Assembly: GCA_001795975.1 (NCBI GenBank)
Contig: MGLG01000045.1
Coordinates: 1 to 6,563 of the forward strand
DNA: 6,563 nt
Direction of reading: 5' to 3'
Origin: Candidatus Yanofskybacteria bacterium RIFOXYD1_FULL_42_10
GTDB taxonomy: Bacteria > Patescibacteriota > Minisyncoccia > 2-02-FULL-40-12 > GWA2-44-9
Positions 1-5,493 of the stretch are shown here, piece by piece. Numbering within the stretch: the first letter of the stretch is position 1; each line of letters opens with the position of its first letter. Made by a program: the position numbers and the translations under genes. Below the pieces are notes generated by a model that did no database searches, had not been told where the DNA came from, and was given only the letters and a program-made list of their open reading frames with translations.

Positions 1-23
1 AGCAAGCTTCCTACGGGGCAGGC
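1..23 (+). repeat. Palindromic repeat, family 1, 3' half, cut by window start
   Basis: CTACGGGGCAGGC (11-23) matches the right-hand ends of the complete copies at 2112-2150 and 5578-5613. The left arm would lie outside the window. It sits in frame within hsdM and codes SYGAGR, which is not a segment I recognise as conserved in HsdM. Confidence 0.5.
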
Positions 24-962
24 AGAAAAATCGGCTATGGCGACAAGCTCAATAAAGAGCAGTGGAAATTCTTAACCGAGAAAACCTTTCATGGTTATGA
101 TGTAGACCCGGAAATGGTGCGTCTCGCTTTGATGAATTTAATCCTTCACGGCATTGAAGGAGCGCATATTCGTAGAAAAGACACAGTTGCCGGCGCCGAA
201 GATGAAGAAGATTTGCGCCGGTTTGACATCGTTCTTACCAATCCGCCGTTTGCCGGAAAAGTTGACCGCGAACGCATTAAGCCAACTCTGCCGGTAAAAT
301 CCAACAAAACGCAGGTTCTTTTTCTTGGCTATGTTATCAATTCCCTAAAGCCAAATGGCCGGGCCGGCATAATTCTGCCGGAGGGTTCGCTTTTCGGCAC
401 AAACAAAGACGATAAAGAAATTCGTCGCTACATGCTGGAAAACACAAAACTTGAGGCGGTTGTTTCAATGCCAGCCGGTGTATTCCAGCCCTATGCCGGA
501 GTAAAAACCAGCTTTCTGATTTTTCGCAAACGCCCGAAATCCATTGTCATTGCGAGCGAAGCGAAACAATCCCGTCATTCTGAGCCAAGCGAAGAATCTC
601 ATGGGGTCCCTCGACAAGCTCGGGACAAATTTTCTCTTGATGAGGAAATTTGGTTTTTTGATATGAAAGGCGACGGCTCCTCACTTTCTGCCGCCAAAAA
701 GTTCGGCCCGCAGTATAAAAATGATATTCCAAAACTATTAGAACTGTGGCAGAAGGATAAATCCATTGAAAAACCCTACAGCTGGCTAACGCCTGTTAAA
801 GATATCGCCGAGAACGACTACATCCTTTCGGCGAATACTTATAGCCCTTACAACGGTGAAGAAGAAGTGAGCCATCGCGAACCAAAAGAGATTTTGAAAG
901 AAATTGAAAGCGGCGAGAAAAAACTTGAAACAGTGTTAAATGGAATTAGAAAACTTCTATAA
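1..962 (+). CDS. hsdM: Type I restriction-modification DNA methyltransferase subunit HsdM, 3' part (5' truncated by window)
   Basis: Methylates DNA (N6-adenine in this family) as the M subunit of a type I RM complex, with HsdS giving specificity. The first complete codon is at base 3 and about 319 residues are present. The SAM-binding DPACGTGG-type motif would lie upstream, outside the window. Seen here: the LALMNLILHGIE helix, the catalytic motif IV NPPF (bases 240-251), the NSLKPNGRAGIILPEG strand-turn, the SMPAGVFQPYAGVKTSFLIF stretch, then IWFFDM and a C-terminal DYILSANTYSPY / PKEILKEIE helix, all in the usual HsdM order. Two odd segments are encoded by repeat DNA: 27 codons (546-626) in the variable loop between IFRKR and IWFFDM, and a few codons at the window start (QASYGAGR). 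The reading frame is kept in both. The gene looks richer in GC than the cargo genes after it. Stop TAA lies 6 bases before the protease start, so co-transcription is likely. Confidence 0.93.
   Translation, partial: QASYGAGRKIGYGDKLNKEQWKFLTEKTFHGYDVDPEMVRLALMNLILHGIEGAHIRRKDTVAGAEDEEDLRRFDIVLTNPPFAGKVDRERIKPTLPVKSNKTQVLFLGYVINSLKPNGRAGIILPEGSLFGTNKDDKEIRRYMLENTKLEAVVSMPAGVFQPYAGVKTSFLIFRKRPKSIVIASEAKQSRHSEPSEESHGVPRQARDKFSLDEEIWFFDMKGDGSSLSAAKKFGPQYKNDIPKLLELWQKDKSIEKPYSWLTPVKDIAENDYILSANTYSPYNGEEEVSHREPKEILKEIESGEKKLETVLNGIRKLL
546..601 (+). repeat. Tandem pair of related 28-base repeat units inside hsdM
   Basis: Units 546-573 and 574-601 both begin GTCATT, share GAGC and AAGCGAA, and have the same length. 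Each is a weak palindrome: ATTG...CAAT at 549-552/567-570 and ATTCT...AGAAT at 577-581/593-597. They are read through by hsdM as Ser/Glu-rich codons (IASEAKQS, HSEPSEES). I recall similar peptides from repeat DNA in many unrelated bacterial genomes. Alternative: an unusual natural loop of HsdM, which I think unlikely because the two units resemble each other at the DNA level. Confidence 0.75.
606..629 (+). repeat. Palindromic repeat, family 2, copy 1 (in hsdM)
   Basis: GTCCC (606-610) and GGGAC (622-626) form the outer arms around TCGACAAGCTC, followed by AAA. The same layout recurs at 5948-5972 and 6350-6374. Here it is translated in frame as VPRQARDK in hsdM and directly follows the 28-base tandem repeat, so the two together make a composite 81-base insert. 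Confidence 0.7.
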
Positions 963-968
963 ATAAAT

Positions 969-1850
969 ATGGCATTACTTAATACAAATTTTCTTAAATC
1001 TTTAGTGGCTATAGGTATTGAAGAAAAGAAAAAGTTCTCTTGTCTAGCAACAGGATTTTTGATTGGTTTTATTGCTAAAGATTCTAAGAATCCTGCTAAA
1101 AAGCAATACTGGATTTTTTTGGTGACCAATCGTCATGTATTTGAAAAAAGAGATTTTGTTGATTTGCGATTTAATACAAAAAGTGAAAAACCGAAGATAT
1201 TTAGACAGGGTTTATTTTTCCCCAATAACGAGCCACGGTGGTTGGCTCATAAAAATAAGAAGATCGACCTCGCTCTTTTGAATGTAAGCCCCCAAATTTT
1301 AGAAGAAAATTCTGTGGATTTTATTTTTCTCTCGCAAGAAATTTTTGCTTATCAGCGCGATTTTTCAAAAATTGGTATTGAGATTGGTGATGCAGTTTAT
1401 GTGCTAGGGTTTCCTTTGGGTATATCTGGAAATGTTCAAAACTTCGCCTGTGTTAAATGGGGTATCATATCTCGCATTGATAAAGAAATAGTAAAGGAGA
1501 CAAAGGCGTTTCTCTTGGACTCTTCTATTTTCCCAGGCAATAGTGGTGGTCCGGTAATTTATCGACCCACTATAACAAGATTAAATAATACACCAGCAGT
1601 CGGACAACCCTATTTGCTGGGCGTGGTAAGTGGTTATTTGCCGTATGAAGAAAAGTTGTTTACACATCAAACTAATCCTCCATCCGTTGTCAGCCTTTCA
1701 CGAGAAAATTCAGGACTTTCCTTTGTAGTTCCAATGGATTTTGTTCGTCAAATACTTAATCGTTGGATTTCAGAAAATAAGAAATTGGAGAAAGCTCAGG
1801 AGAAAACGGAGGAACAAAAACTTCAACAAGAGGTTAAAACAAGTTTGTAA
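969..1850 (+). CDS. Cytoplasmic trypsin-like serine protease (S1/HtrA-like fold)
   Basis: A 293-residue peptidase with a complete trypsin-type triad visible in order: His56 in TNRHV, Asp100 in KKIDLALL and Ser192 in GNSGGPV. GDAVYVLGFPLG (140-151) and LLGVVSGYL are typical HtrA-like strands around the active site. There is no signal peptide, lipobox or membrane helix at the N terminus (MALLNTNFLKSL...), and no PDZ domain follows: the tail (about 245-293) is a charged, Glu/Lys/Gln-rich helix. It should therefore act in the cytoplasm, unlike the secreted HtrA/DegP proteins. It lies 6 bases after hsdM and on the hsdS side. Secretion-less trypsin-like proteases occur as effectors in bacterial conflict systems, so a role in defence or in controlling the RM complex is an inference from context. 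The target is unknown. No strong ribosome site is seen, suggesting coupling to hsdM. Confidence 0.88.
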   Translation: MALLNTNFLKSLVAIGIEEKKKFSCLATGFLIGFIAKDSKNPAKKQYWIFLVTNRHVFEKRDFVDLRFNTKSEKPKIFRQGLFFPNNEPRWLAHKNKKIDLALLNVSPQILEENSVDFIFLSQEIFAYQRDFSKIGIEIGDAVYVLGFPLGISGNVQNFACVKWGIISRIDKEIVKETKAFLLDSSIFPGNSGGPVIYRPTITRLNNTPAVGQPYLLGVVSGYLPYEEKLFTHQTNPPSVVSLSRENSGLSFVVPMDFVRQILNRWISENKKLEKAQEKTEEQKLQQEVKTSL

Positions 1851-1860
1851 GGTTATATCT

Positions 1861-1887
1861 TGTGCAATTAAAAAATTAGGGAATAAA
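1861..1887 (+). repeat. Degenerate copy of the hsdS start (scar 1)
   Basis: Lies in the 66-base gap between the protease and the zinc-ribbon gene. Aligned with the hsdS start, about 23 of 28 columns match, with one gap; the core AAAAAATTAGG is identical. In one frame it reads C-A-I-K-K-L-G-N, close to the W-x-x-K-K-L-G-E that opens HsdS target domains. The sequence is AT-rich, so chance similarity cannot be excluded for this copy alone. Confidence 0.4.
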
Positions 1888-1916
1888 GGTCGCAAAAATA
1901 GTTAATAAATAAAAAT

Positions 1917-2099
1917 ATGATAAAACCAATCAACATAACTCCGTTGAATACAACAAATATTCTGCAATACAAATGTGAAAAGTGTGGTGATTACGGAACG
2001 ATTACCCTAGAAAATAACATCATCAATACTGACAACGAGGGCAATTTCACAACCCCATTGGATGACTACGAATGCCAGAAGTGCGGAGAAAAATTATGA
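1917..2099 (+). CDS. Small zinc-ribbon protein, function unknown
   Basis: A 60-residue protein with two Cys knuckles, C20-EK-C23-G and C53-QK-C56-G, separated by about 29 residues. This spacing and the CxxCG form are those of a structural zinc ribbon. No other domain is present, and there is no signal or membrane segment. It may be an adaptor or nucleic-acid-binding miniprotein. The start has no clear ribosome site (the upstream stretch is AATAAATAAAAAT). Its stop TGA overlaps the ATG of the scar mini-ORF at 2096 (ATGA), suggesting translational coupling. It is one of the cargo genes between hsdM and hsdS. I do not recognise a named family. Confidence 0.7.
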   Translation: MIKPINITPLNTTNILQYKCEKCGDYGTITLENNIINTDNEGNFTTPLDDYECQKCGEKL

Positions 2100-2158
2100 G
2101 TTGGCAACAAACCCCAGTAGTAGAACGCAAGGCGTTCACTACGGGGCAAGAAAATTAA
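2096..2158 (+). other. Mini-ORF: hsdS-start scar interrupted by a palindromic repeat (scar 2)
   Basis: Twenty codons starting MSWQQT, with the ATG overlapping the stop of the zinc-ribbon gene. TGGCAACAAA (2102-2111), joined to AAAATTAAGGGAGA (2151-2164) across the palindromic element, reproduces the hsdS start with only a one-base deletion and one or two changes. It is therefore best read as a relic of an hsdS 5' end. It may still work as a leader: it ends just before AAGGGAG and the start of the membrane-protein gene at 2166. It is unlikely to be a functional peptide. Confidence 0.55.
2112..2150 (+). repeat. Palindromic repeat, family 1, complete copy
   Basis: A near-perfect hairpin. CCCC (2112-2115), GTAGT (2117-2121) and GAACGC (2123-2128) pair with GCGTTC (2132-2137), ACTAC (2138-2142) and GGGG (2143-2146). 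The loop is AAG and there are two single-A bulges, giving 15 base pairs. CAAG follows. The same plan is seen at 5578-5613 and, as a right half, at 1-23. There is no T-tract, so it is not an ordinary terminator. Confidence 0.8.
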
Positions 2159-2165
2159 GGGAGAT

Positions 2166-2579
2166 ATGAATTCAATAACCACAATCATCATAGCGATACT
2201 TTCGAGCGGCGTTGTTGCTGCTGTTGTGTCTGCACTGATGCAGAAACGAAATGAAAAAGAACAGAGGATTTTTAATGCGAAACTGGAAGCGTACAGAGAA
2301 TTTGCCGCACATTTGGAAAGTAGATTTGTTTCTCTTACAAAAGACGGGAAGAATTTAGATATTACAACACTAGCGGAGATAAGCGCGAAGTGCCTTTTGG
2401 TTTCGAACTCTGTCCTAAACAAAGAATTAAAGGCATTTCTCGCATATGTTAGTGAGGTCTATAAAAGATGTTCTGCGCCAGATTACGATGAAAAGAATGA
2501 AGGAGATATATTTGATAAACTATGGAAAGATGTAGATAAAATTGAAGATTTAATGCGAGAAGATTTGGGTTTTAAATAA
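2166..2579 (+). CDS. Single-pass membrane protein with cytoplasmic coiled-coil tail, function unknown
   Basis: A 137-residue protein. Residues about 4-25 (ITTIIIAILSSGVVAAVVSA) form one hydrophobic helix, followed by a positively charged stretch (QKRNEKEQR), which predicts the N terminus outside and the tail inside. The rest is helical and charged (AKLEAYREFAAHLESR..., then DIFDKLWKDVDKIEDLMRE) and could form a coiled coil. A purine-rich AAGGGAG sits very close to the ATG (2157-2163). The ribosome site appears to come from the scar of the hsdS start. I recognise no named family; small TM plus helix proteins are frequent partners in defence operons, where they may anchor or sense at the membrane (inference). 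Confidence 0.75.
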   Translation: MNSITTIIIAILSSGVVAAVVSALMQKRNEKEQRIFNAKLEAYREFAAHLESRFVSLTKDGKNLDITTLAEISAKCLLVSNSVLNKELKAFLAYVSEVYKRCSAPDYDEKNEGDIFDKLWKDVDKIEDLMREDLGFK

Positions 2580-2586
2580 TATGACT

Positions 2587-2613
2587 AACTGGCCAACAAA
2601 AAAATTAGGAGAA
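2587..2613 (+). repeat. 27-base direct repeat, left copy
   Basis: Identical to 3361-3387, starting AACTGGCCAACA and ending ATTAGGAGAA. The pair brackets the HEPN-like gene. Confidence 0.97.
2607..2611 (+). promoter_or_regulatory. Shine-Dalgarno site AGGAG for the HEPN-like gene
   Basis: AGGAG is 9 bases upstream of the ATG at 2621 and lies inside the relic of the hsdS start. It is the clearest ribosome site in the window and supports 2621 as the true start. Confidence 0.8.
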
Positions 2614-2620
2614 TAAATTT

Positions 2621-3361
2621 ATGAACAACGATATAATAAATCTTATCAAGAAACTAAGAGATAAAAAATGCAATGATCTCGCCGACTTGTTGAAAGGTTG
2701 CCGATCTAGCACGGAAGAAACTACTCAATATGGATCATATCACAATCAGTTTATTTCGGGTTTCATTATCTATGCTCCAACAGACAAATATCGTGAATTA
2801 CAAAAAATATCTGAGGAAGATAAAAACGCGATCCTTCAATATATCCTTGAGCTTTACCCAAAAAGCGAGGAGCTTGAAATAGGATTTTTGAATATAAAAC
2901 AACTTCCAGGAGAAGATAAAATCAAAGAAAATCAAGCACTGGCCGATAGCTGGCTAAAAAGAGCAAAAAATAAACTTGATGATGGTAAACAGTCATTAGA
3001 AAAATGGCGGCACGCTGAGGCCATTTCTTCTTTTCAGGAATGCATAGAGTTGTCGTTGAAGGCTGATTCATTACTATTACTTGATAAATATTCAAAAGAC
3101 CACAAATTTGATGAAAAGGAATTTAAGGAAATGTTAAATCAGATACCGGAATCTTTGGAGAATCAAGAATTTCATAAACTTTATCTTTATTCAAAATTTT
3201 GGAGCAATTTTTACACGATAGCTAAATATGGTCTTGAGAATTTCGGAATGGGGGCTGAAAAGTTTTTCGGAAATGAAGAGGCGGAGCTTGCGCAAAAGCA
3301 TGCTGATAAGTGTTATTTCGCTTCTATGCAATTAAAAAATTATATGGATCATCCATGGTAA
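2621..3361 (+). CDS. HEPN-like helical protein with a distinct N-terminal domain
   Basis: A 246-residue protein in two parts. Residues 1-95 form a mixed domain with QYGSY, FIIYAPTDKYREL and EEDKNAILQYILELYP. I recall a similar layout in hypothetical proteins but cannot name it. Residues about 108-243 look like a HEPN domain: a long first helix (ALADSWLKRAKNKLDDGKQSLEKW), then HAEAISSFQECIELSLKADSLLL, matching the usual pattern of repeated Ala/Glu helices, and a final helix AELAQKHADKCYFASMQLKNYM. I see no RX4-6H ribonuclease motif, so it may be a non-catalytic HEPN acting in dimerisation or antitoxin-like binding. There is no signal peptide. AGGAG lies 9 bases before the start. The gene is bracketed by a 27-base direct repeat of the hsdS start and its last 7 bases overlap hsdS. 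HEPN proteins commonly serve in RNA cleavage or abortive infection. That function is not shown here. Confidence 0.7.
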   Translation: MNNDIINLIKKLRDKKCNDLADLLKGCRSSTEETTQYGSYHNQFISGFIIYAPTDKYRELQKISEEDKNAILQYILELYPKSEELEIGFLNIKQLPGEDKIKENQALADSWLKRAKNKLDDGKQSLEKWRHAEAISSFQECIELSLKADSLLLLDKYSKDHKFDEKEFKEMLNQIPESLENQEFHKLYLYSKFWSNFYTIAKYGLENFGMGAEKFFGNEEAELAQKHADKCYFASMQLKNYMDHPW

Positions 3362-4467
3362 ACTGGCCAACAAAAAAATTAGGAGAAGTGTTGGAGTACG
3401 AGCAACCAACAAAATATCTCGTGAGTTCAACGGATTATAGAGATGAATATGCAATTCCAGTTTTGACAGCCGGGAAATCTTTTCTATTAGGAAACACAAA
3501 TGAAAAGAATGGTATTTTCCCGAAAGAAAAATTGCCAGTAATTATTTTTGATGACTTCACTACTGCTATAAAATTTGTTGATTTCCCATTTAAGGTAAAA
3601 TCGTCAGCAATGAAAATTTTACATGCAAAGAAAAATGAGGTAGATATAAGGTTTTTGTTCTATAAAATGCTAACGATAAAATTTTCACACGCTCAGCATA
3701 AACGGTATTGGATTTCGGAATGTTCAAATTTTAAAATCCCTCTCCCTCCTATCGAAACCCAAAAACAAATCGTTGAGCGGTTGGATAAAATTGCCGAGGC
3801 GCAGAAATTAAATGATGAACTCATCCAGAAATCCGACGAGCTTTTCCAATCGCTTTTGCATAAAGAATTAAACCCCACTGACAAGAATTGGGAAGTTAAA
3901 AAATTGAATGAACTTGGAGAAATTGTTACAGGAACTACTCCATCTACCAAGAACAGCGAATACTGGAATGGAGAATTCTTGTGGGCAACGCCAACAGATA
4001 TAAAAAAGGATACATTTATACTTACAGATACGCCAAAGAAATTAAGTCGTGAAGGATACGAAAAAACTCGCCCAGTTTCTAAAAATGCAATTCTTGTGAC
4101 ATGCATTGCTTCTATCGGAAAAATGGCAATCGCTGGTAAAGAAATGGCAACTAATCAGCAAATAAATTCAATCGTATGTAACAAAGATAATGATCCATTT
4201 TTCGTATTTTTCTCGCTTCAAAAAGATAAAAAGAAACTTATATCCCTTGGGAAAACCACTGCAGTACCGATAATAAATAAAAGTGAATTCGGTCGAATAA
4301 AAATTTTACTTCCACCTCTCCAAACCCAAAAACAAATTGTCGCCAAACTTTCCGCGGTTCAGAATTACAAAAAACAGCTTCTTGGGCAAAAAGAGAAGTT
4401 GAAGGAGTTATTCGATTCGGCTTTAGCGGAGTCAATGACGAGCGAGAAAAAGTCGAAAGATGTCTGA
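3355..4467 (+). CDS. hsdS: Type I restriction-modification specificity subunit HsdS
   Basis: Recognises the split DNA target of the type I RM complex. From ATG 3355 it has 370 residues, a normal HsdS length. I chose this start over the ATG at 3310 because it gives the typical opening MVNWPTKKLGE and only a 7-base overlap with the upstream gene. There are two target-recognition domains. TRD1 (about 1-128) is followed by the conserved PLPPIETQKQIVERLDKI helix (about 129-145). TRD2 opens with NWEVKKLNELGEI and has GTTPSTKNSEYWNGEFLWATPTDI, and is followed by LPPLQTQKQIVAKL (319-332) and a closing coiled coil. The pairing of two near-identical helix motifs is the hallmark of HsdS. It is separated from hsdM by four cargo genes, instead of following it directly. 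Its 5' end is duplicated in several intergenic sites upstream. No hsdR follows within the window. Confidence 0.95.
   Translation: MVNWPTKKLGEVLEYEQPTKYLVSSTDYRDEYAIPVLTAGKSFLLGNTNEKNGIFPKEKLPVIIFDDFTTAIKFVDFPFKVKSSAMKILHAKKNEVDIRFLFYKMLTIKFSHAQHKRYWISECSNFKIPLPPIETQKQIVERLDKIAEAQKLNDELIQKSDELFQSLLHKELNPTDKNWEVKKLNELGEIVTGTTPSTKNSEYWNGEFLWATPTDIKKDTFILTDTPKKLSREGYEKTRPVSKNAILVTCIASIGKMAIAGKEMATNQQINSIVCNKDNDPFFVFFSLQKDKKKLISLGKTTAVPIINKSEFGRIKILLPPLQTQKQIVAKLSAVQNYKKQLLGQKEKLKELFDSALAESMTSEKKSKDV
3361..3387 (+). repeat. 27-base direct repeat, right copy (functional hsdS start)
   Basis: Identical to 2587-2613 and codes residues 3-11 of HsdS (NWPTKKLGE). Confidence 0.97.
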
Positions 4468-4487
4468 AATCTTGATAAAATAAATTT

Positions 4488-4700
4488 ATGCAAAGAACGC
4501 CGGTTACATCAACAAATATTCGTTCAATTGGCTACGATTCACAGTCGGCCACTTTGGAAGTGGAATTTACATCTAGCGATGTGTATCAGTATTTTAATGT
4601 TCCGGAACACTTGTTTCAGCAATTTTTGCATGCGTCATCGCACGGGCAATTTCTTAACGACAGTATCCGCTACAATTACCGATACCAAAAAGTGAGCTAA
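4488..4700 (+). CDS. KTSC-domain miniprotein
   Basis: A 70-residue protein made of one KTSC domain, the small domain also found at the C terminus of some lysyl-tRNA synthetases. It shows the family's pattern: TSTNIRSIGYD, LEVEFTSSDVYQYFNVPEHLF, then the helix FLHASSHGQFLNDSIRYNY with the typical A-S-x-G-x-[FY]-x-N/D-x-x-I-R ending. Function in stand-alone form is not established; binding to nucleic acid or a partner is a guess. It starts 20 bases after hsdS and ends 4 bases before the NYN gene, so these three probably share a transcript. No clear ribosome site (AAATAAATTT before the ATG). Confidence 0.85.
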   Translation: MQRTPVTSTNIRSIGYDSQSATLEVEFTSSDVYQYFNVPEHLFQQFLHASSHGQFLNDSIRYNYRYQKVS

Positions 4701-4704
4701 TTTT

Positions 4705-5481
4705 ATGTTTACGGCGAAAACACAAAGGATAAAAGATATTGCGGAAGATAAACAGGAAGTCATTAAACGGCTTGAAAGTATTTTTGATGCAAATACTCGC
4801 GTTTATATTGATTATGCTAATGTCAGACCGTGGAGCGAAAAACTCGGATGGCATATTGATTTAAAACGTCTCAAGCAATTTCTGGATTCTTTCAGCACGA
4901 TTCAGGCAATTAATTTTTACAATGGATATCTGGCAGGTAATGAGCGATCAGAAAAAGAAAAAACGGAAGCAGAAAATTATAAATACATTCTTCGGACAAA
5001 ACCCGTAAAGATACTTAATTTTTCCATAAATGCTTCGAGCGTGCCGGCAGATTCAACGATTCTTGTGAAGCAGTTTATTCGACGCGCGTTACTGAAGAAG
5101 TACGAGGTGGGCACGATTGAATACTTGAACCAACGCTTTGCCGATATGAACAAGAAAGGGGAATATTTTATAGAAGACATGAAATGCAATTTTGATGTGG
5201 AGATTGGTGTTGATATGCTTCTTGATTGCGAGCGGAACAGTGCGGAAACTTTTATATTGTGGAGCGGAGATAGCGATTTCGCTGATCCGATTAAAAAATT
5301 AATAAGTGCCGGCAAAAGAGTTTATTTATTCGCAACAGCCGGCAGAATTTCCAGCGAATTGAACGAACTTAGAGAAAGTGGTCTCAAAATAGTAGATATT
5401 TTTGAACTCAAAGAGTTTATTTGTTGGCTAAAAGAATCAGCTTATAAAAGCACAAAGGACCCCGTTACCGAGGCCCTTTAG
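4705..5481 (+). CDS. NYN/LabA-like PIN-fold protein, putative ribonuclease
   Basis: A 258-residue protein with the NYN (PIN-like) nuclease plan. The first strand RVYIDYANV carries Asp36 and Asn39. The middle motif K160-CNFDVEIGVDMLLD supplies Asp164, Asp170 and Asp174. The fourth motif ILWSGDSDFADPIKKL carries Asp189 and Asp191, followed by GKRVYLFATAG and SSELNELRESG. All acidic metal-binding positions expected for the fold are present, so an active, metal-dependent RNase is plausible. The substrate is unknown. N-terminal residues 1-30 are a charged helix. The gene lies 4 bases after the KTSC gene in an RM and HEPN context, suggesting RNA cleavage in defence (inference). Its last codons (KDPVTEAL) are formed by a hairpin that includes the stop. 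The ATG at 4705 is the only sensible start. Confidence 0.88.
   Translation: MFTAKTQRIKDIAEDKQEVIKRLESIFDANTRVYIDYANVRPWSEKLGWHIDLKRLKQFLDSFSTIQAINFYNGYLAGNERSEKEKTEAENYKYILRTKPVKILNFSINASSVPADSTILVKQFIRRALLKKYEVGTIEYLNQRFADMNKKGEYFIEDMKCNFDVEIGVDMLLDCERNSAETFILWSGDSDFADPIKKLISAGKRVYLFATAGRISSELNELRESGLKIVDIFELKEFICWLKESAYKSTKDPVTEAL
5454..5479 (+). terminator. Hairpin at the end of the NYN gene, possible terminator
   Basis: AAAGGACCCCG (5454-5464) and CGAGGCCCTTT (5469-5479) form an 11-position stem with two mismatches and the loop TTAC. The right arm ends in TTT and runs into the stop TAG. There is no long T-tract, so termination would be weak. It could instead protect the mRNA end or be another palindromic repeat. 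Confidence 0.45.
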
Positions 5482-5493
5482 CTCTAAAATCAG

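Larger units (their letters stand above)
2581..2616 (+). other. Decapitated hsdS start: 11-codon mini-ORF MTNWPTKKLGE (scar 3)
   Basis: Residues 3-11 are identical to residues 3-11 of HsdS at 3355, and 27 bases (2587-2613) match 3361-3387 exactly before a TAA stop at 2614-2616. It starts one base after the stop of the membrane-protein gene. AGGAG at 2607-2611, originally Leu-Gly-Glu codons, now lies 9 bases before the next ATG (2621), an ideal Shine-Dalgarno spacing. It is thus both an hsdS relic and the ribosome site of the next gene, with possible translational coupling. Confidence 0.85.

Noticed and set aside
546..601. CRISPR-like repeat pair
   Set aside because: Two 28-base units lie directly next to each other without spacers and in frame in hsdM, so this is a tandem interspersed repeat.
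547..1129. Minus-strand ORFs across hsdM, hsdS and the NYN gene
   Set aside because: They lie opposite strongly supported genes and their translations show no recognisable domain.
1851..1916. Promoter in the gap before the zinc-ribbon gene
   Set aside because: The stretch is AT-rich, so TATAAT-like strings are expected. No -35 at good spacing could be defended.
3310..3354. HsdS starting at the upstream ATG 3310
   Set aside because: These 15 residues are the wrong-frame reading of the end of the HEPN-like gene. The ATG at 3355 gives the typical MxNWxxKKLGE opening and the match to the scars.
4477..4490. AATAAATTTATG shared by the KTSC start and the HEPN-like start (2612-2623) as another scar
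   Set aside because: The shared bases are low-complexity and partly palindromic. Nothing of the WPTKKLGE part precedes the KTSC gene.
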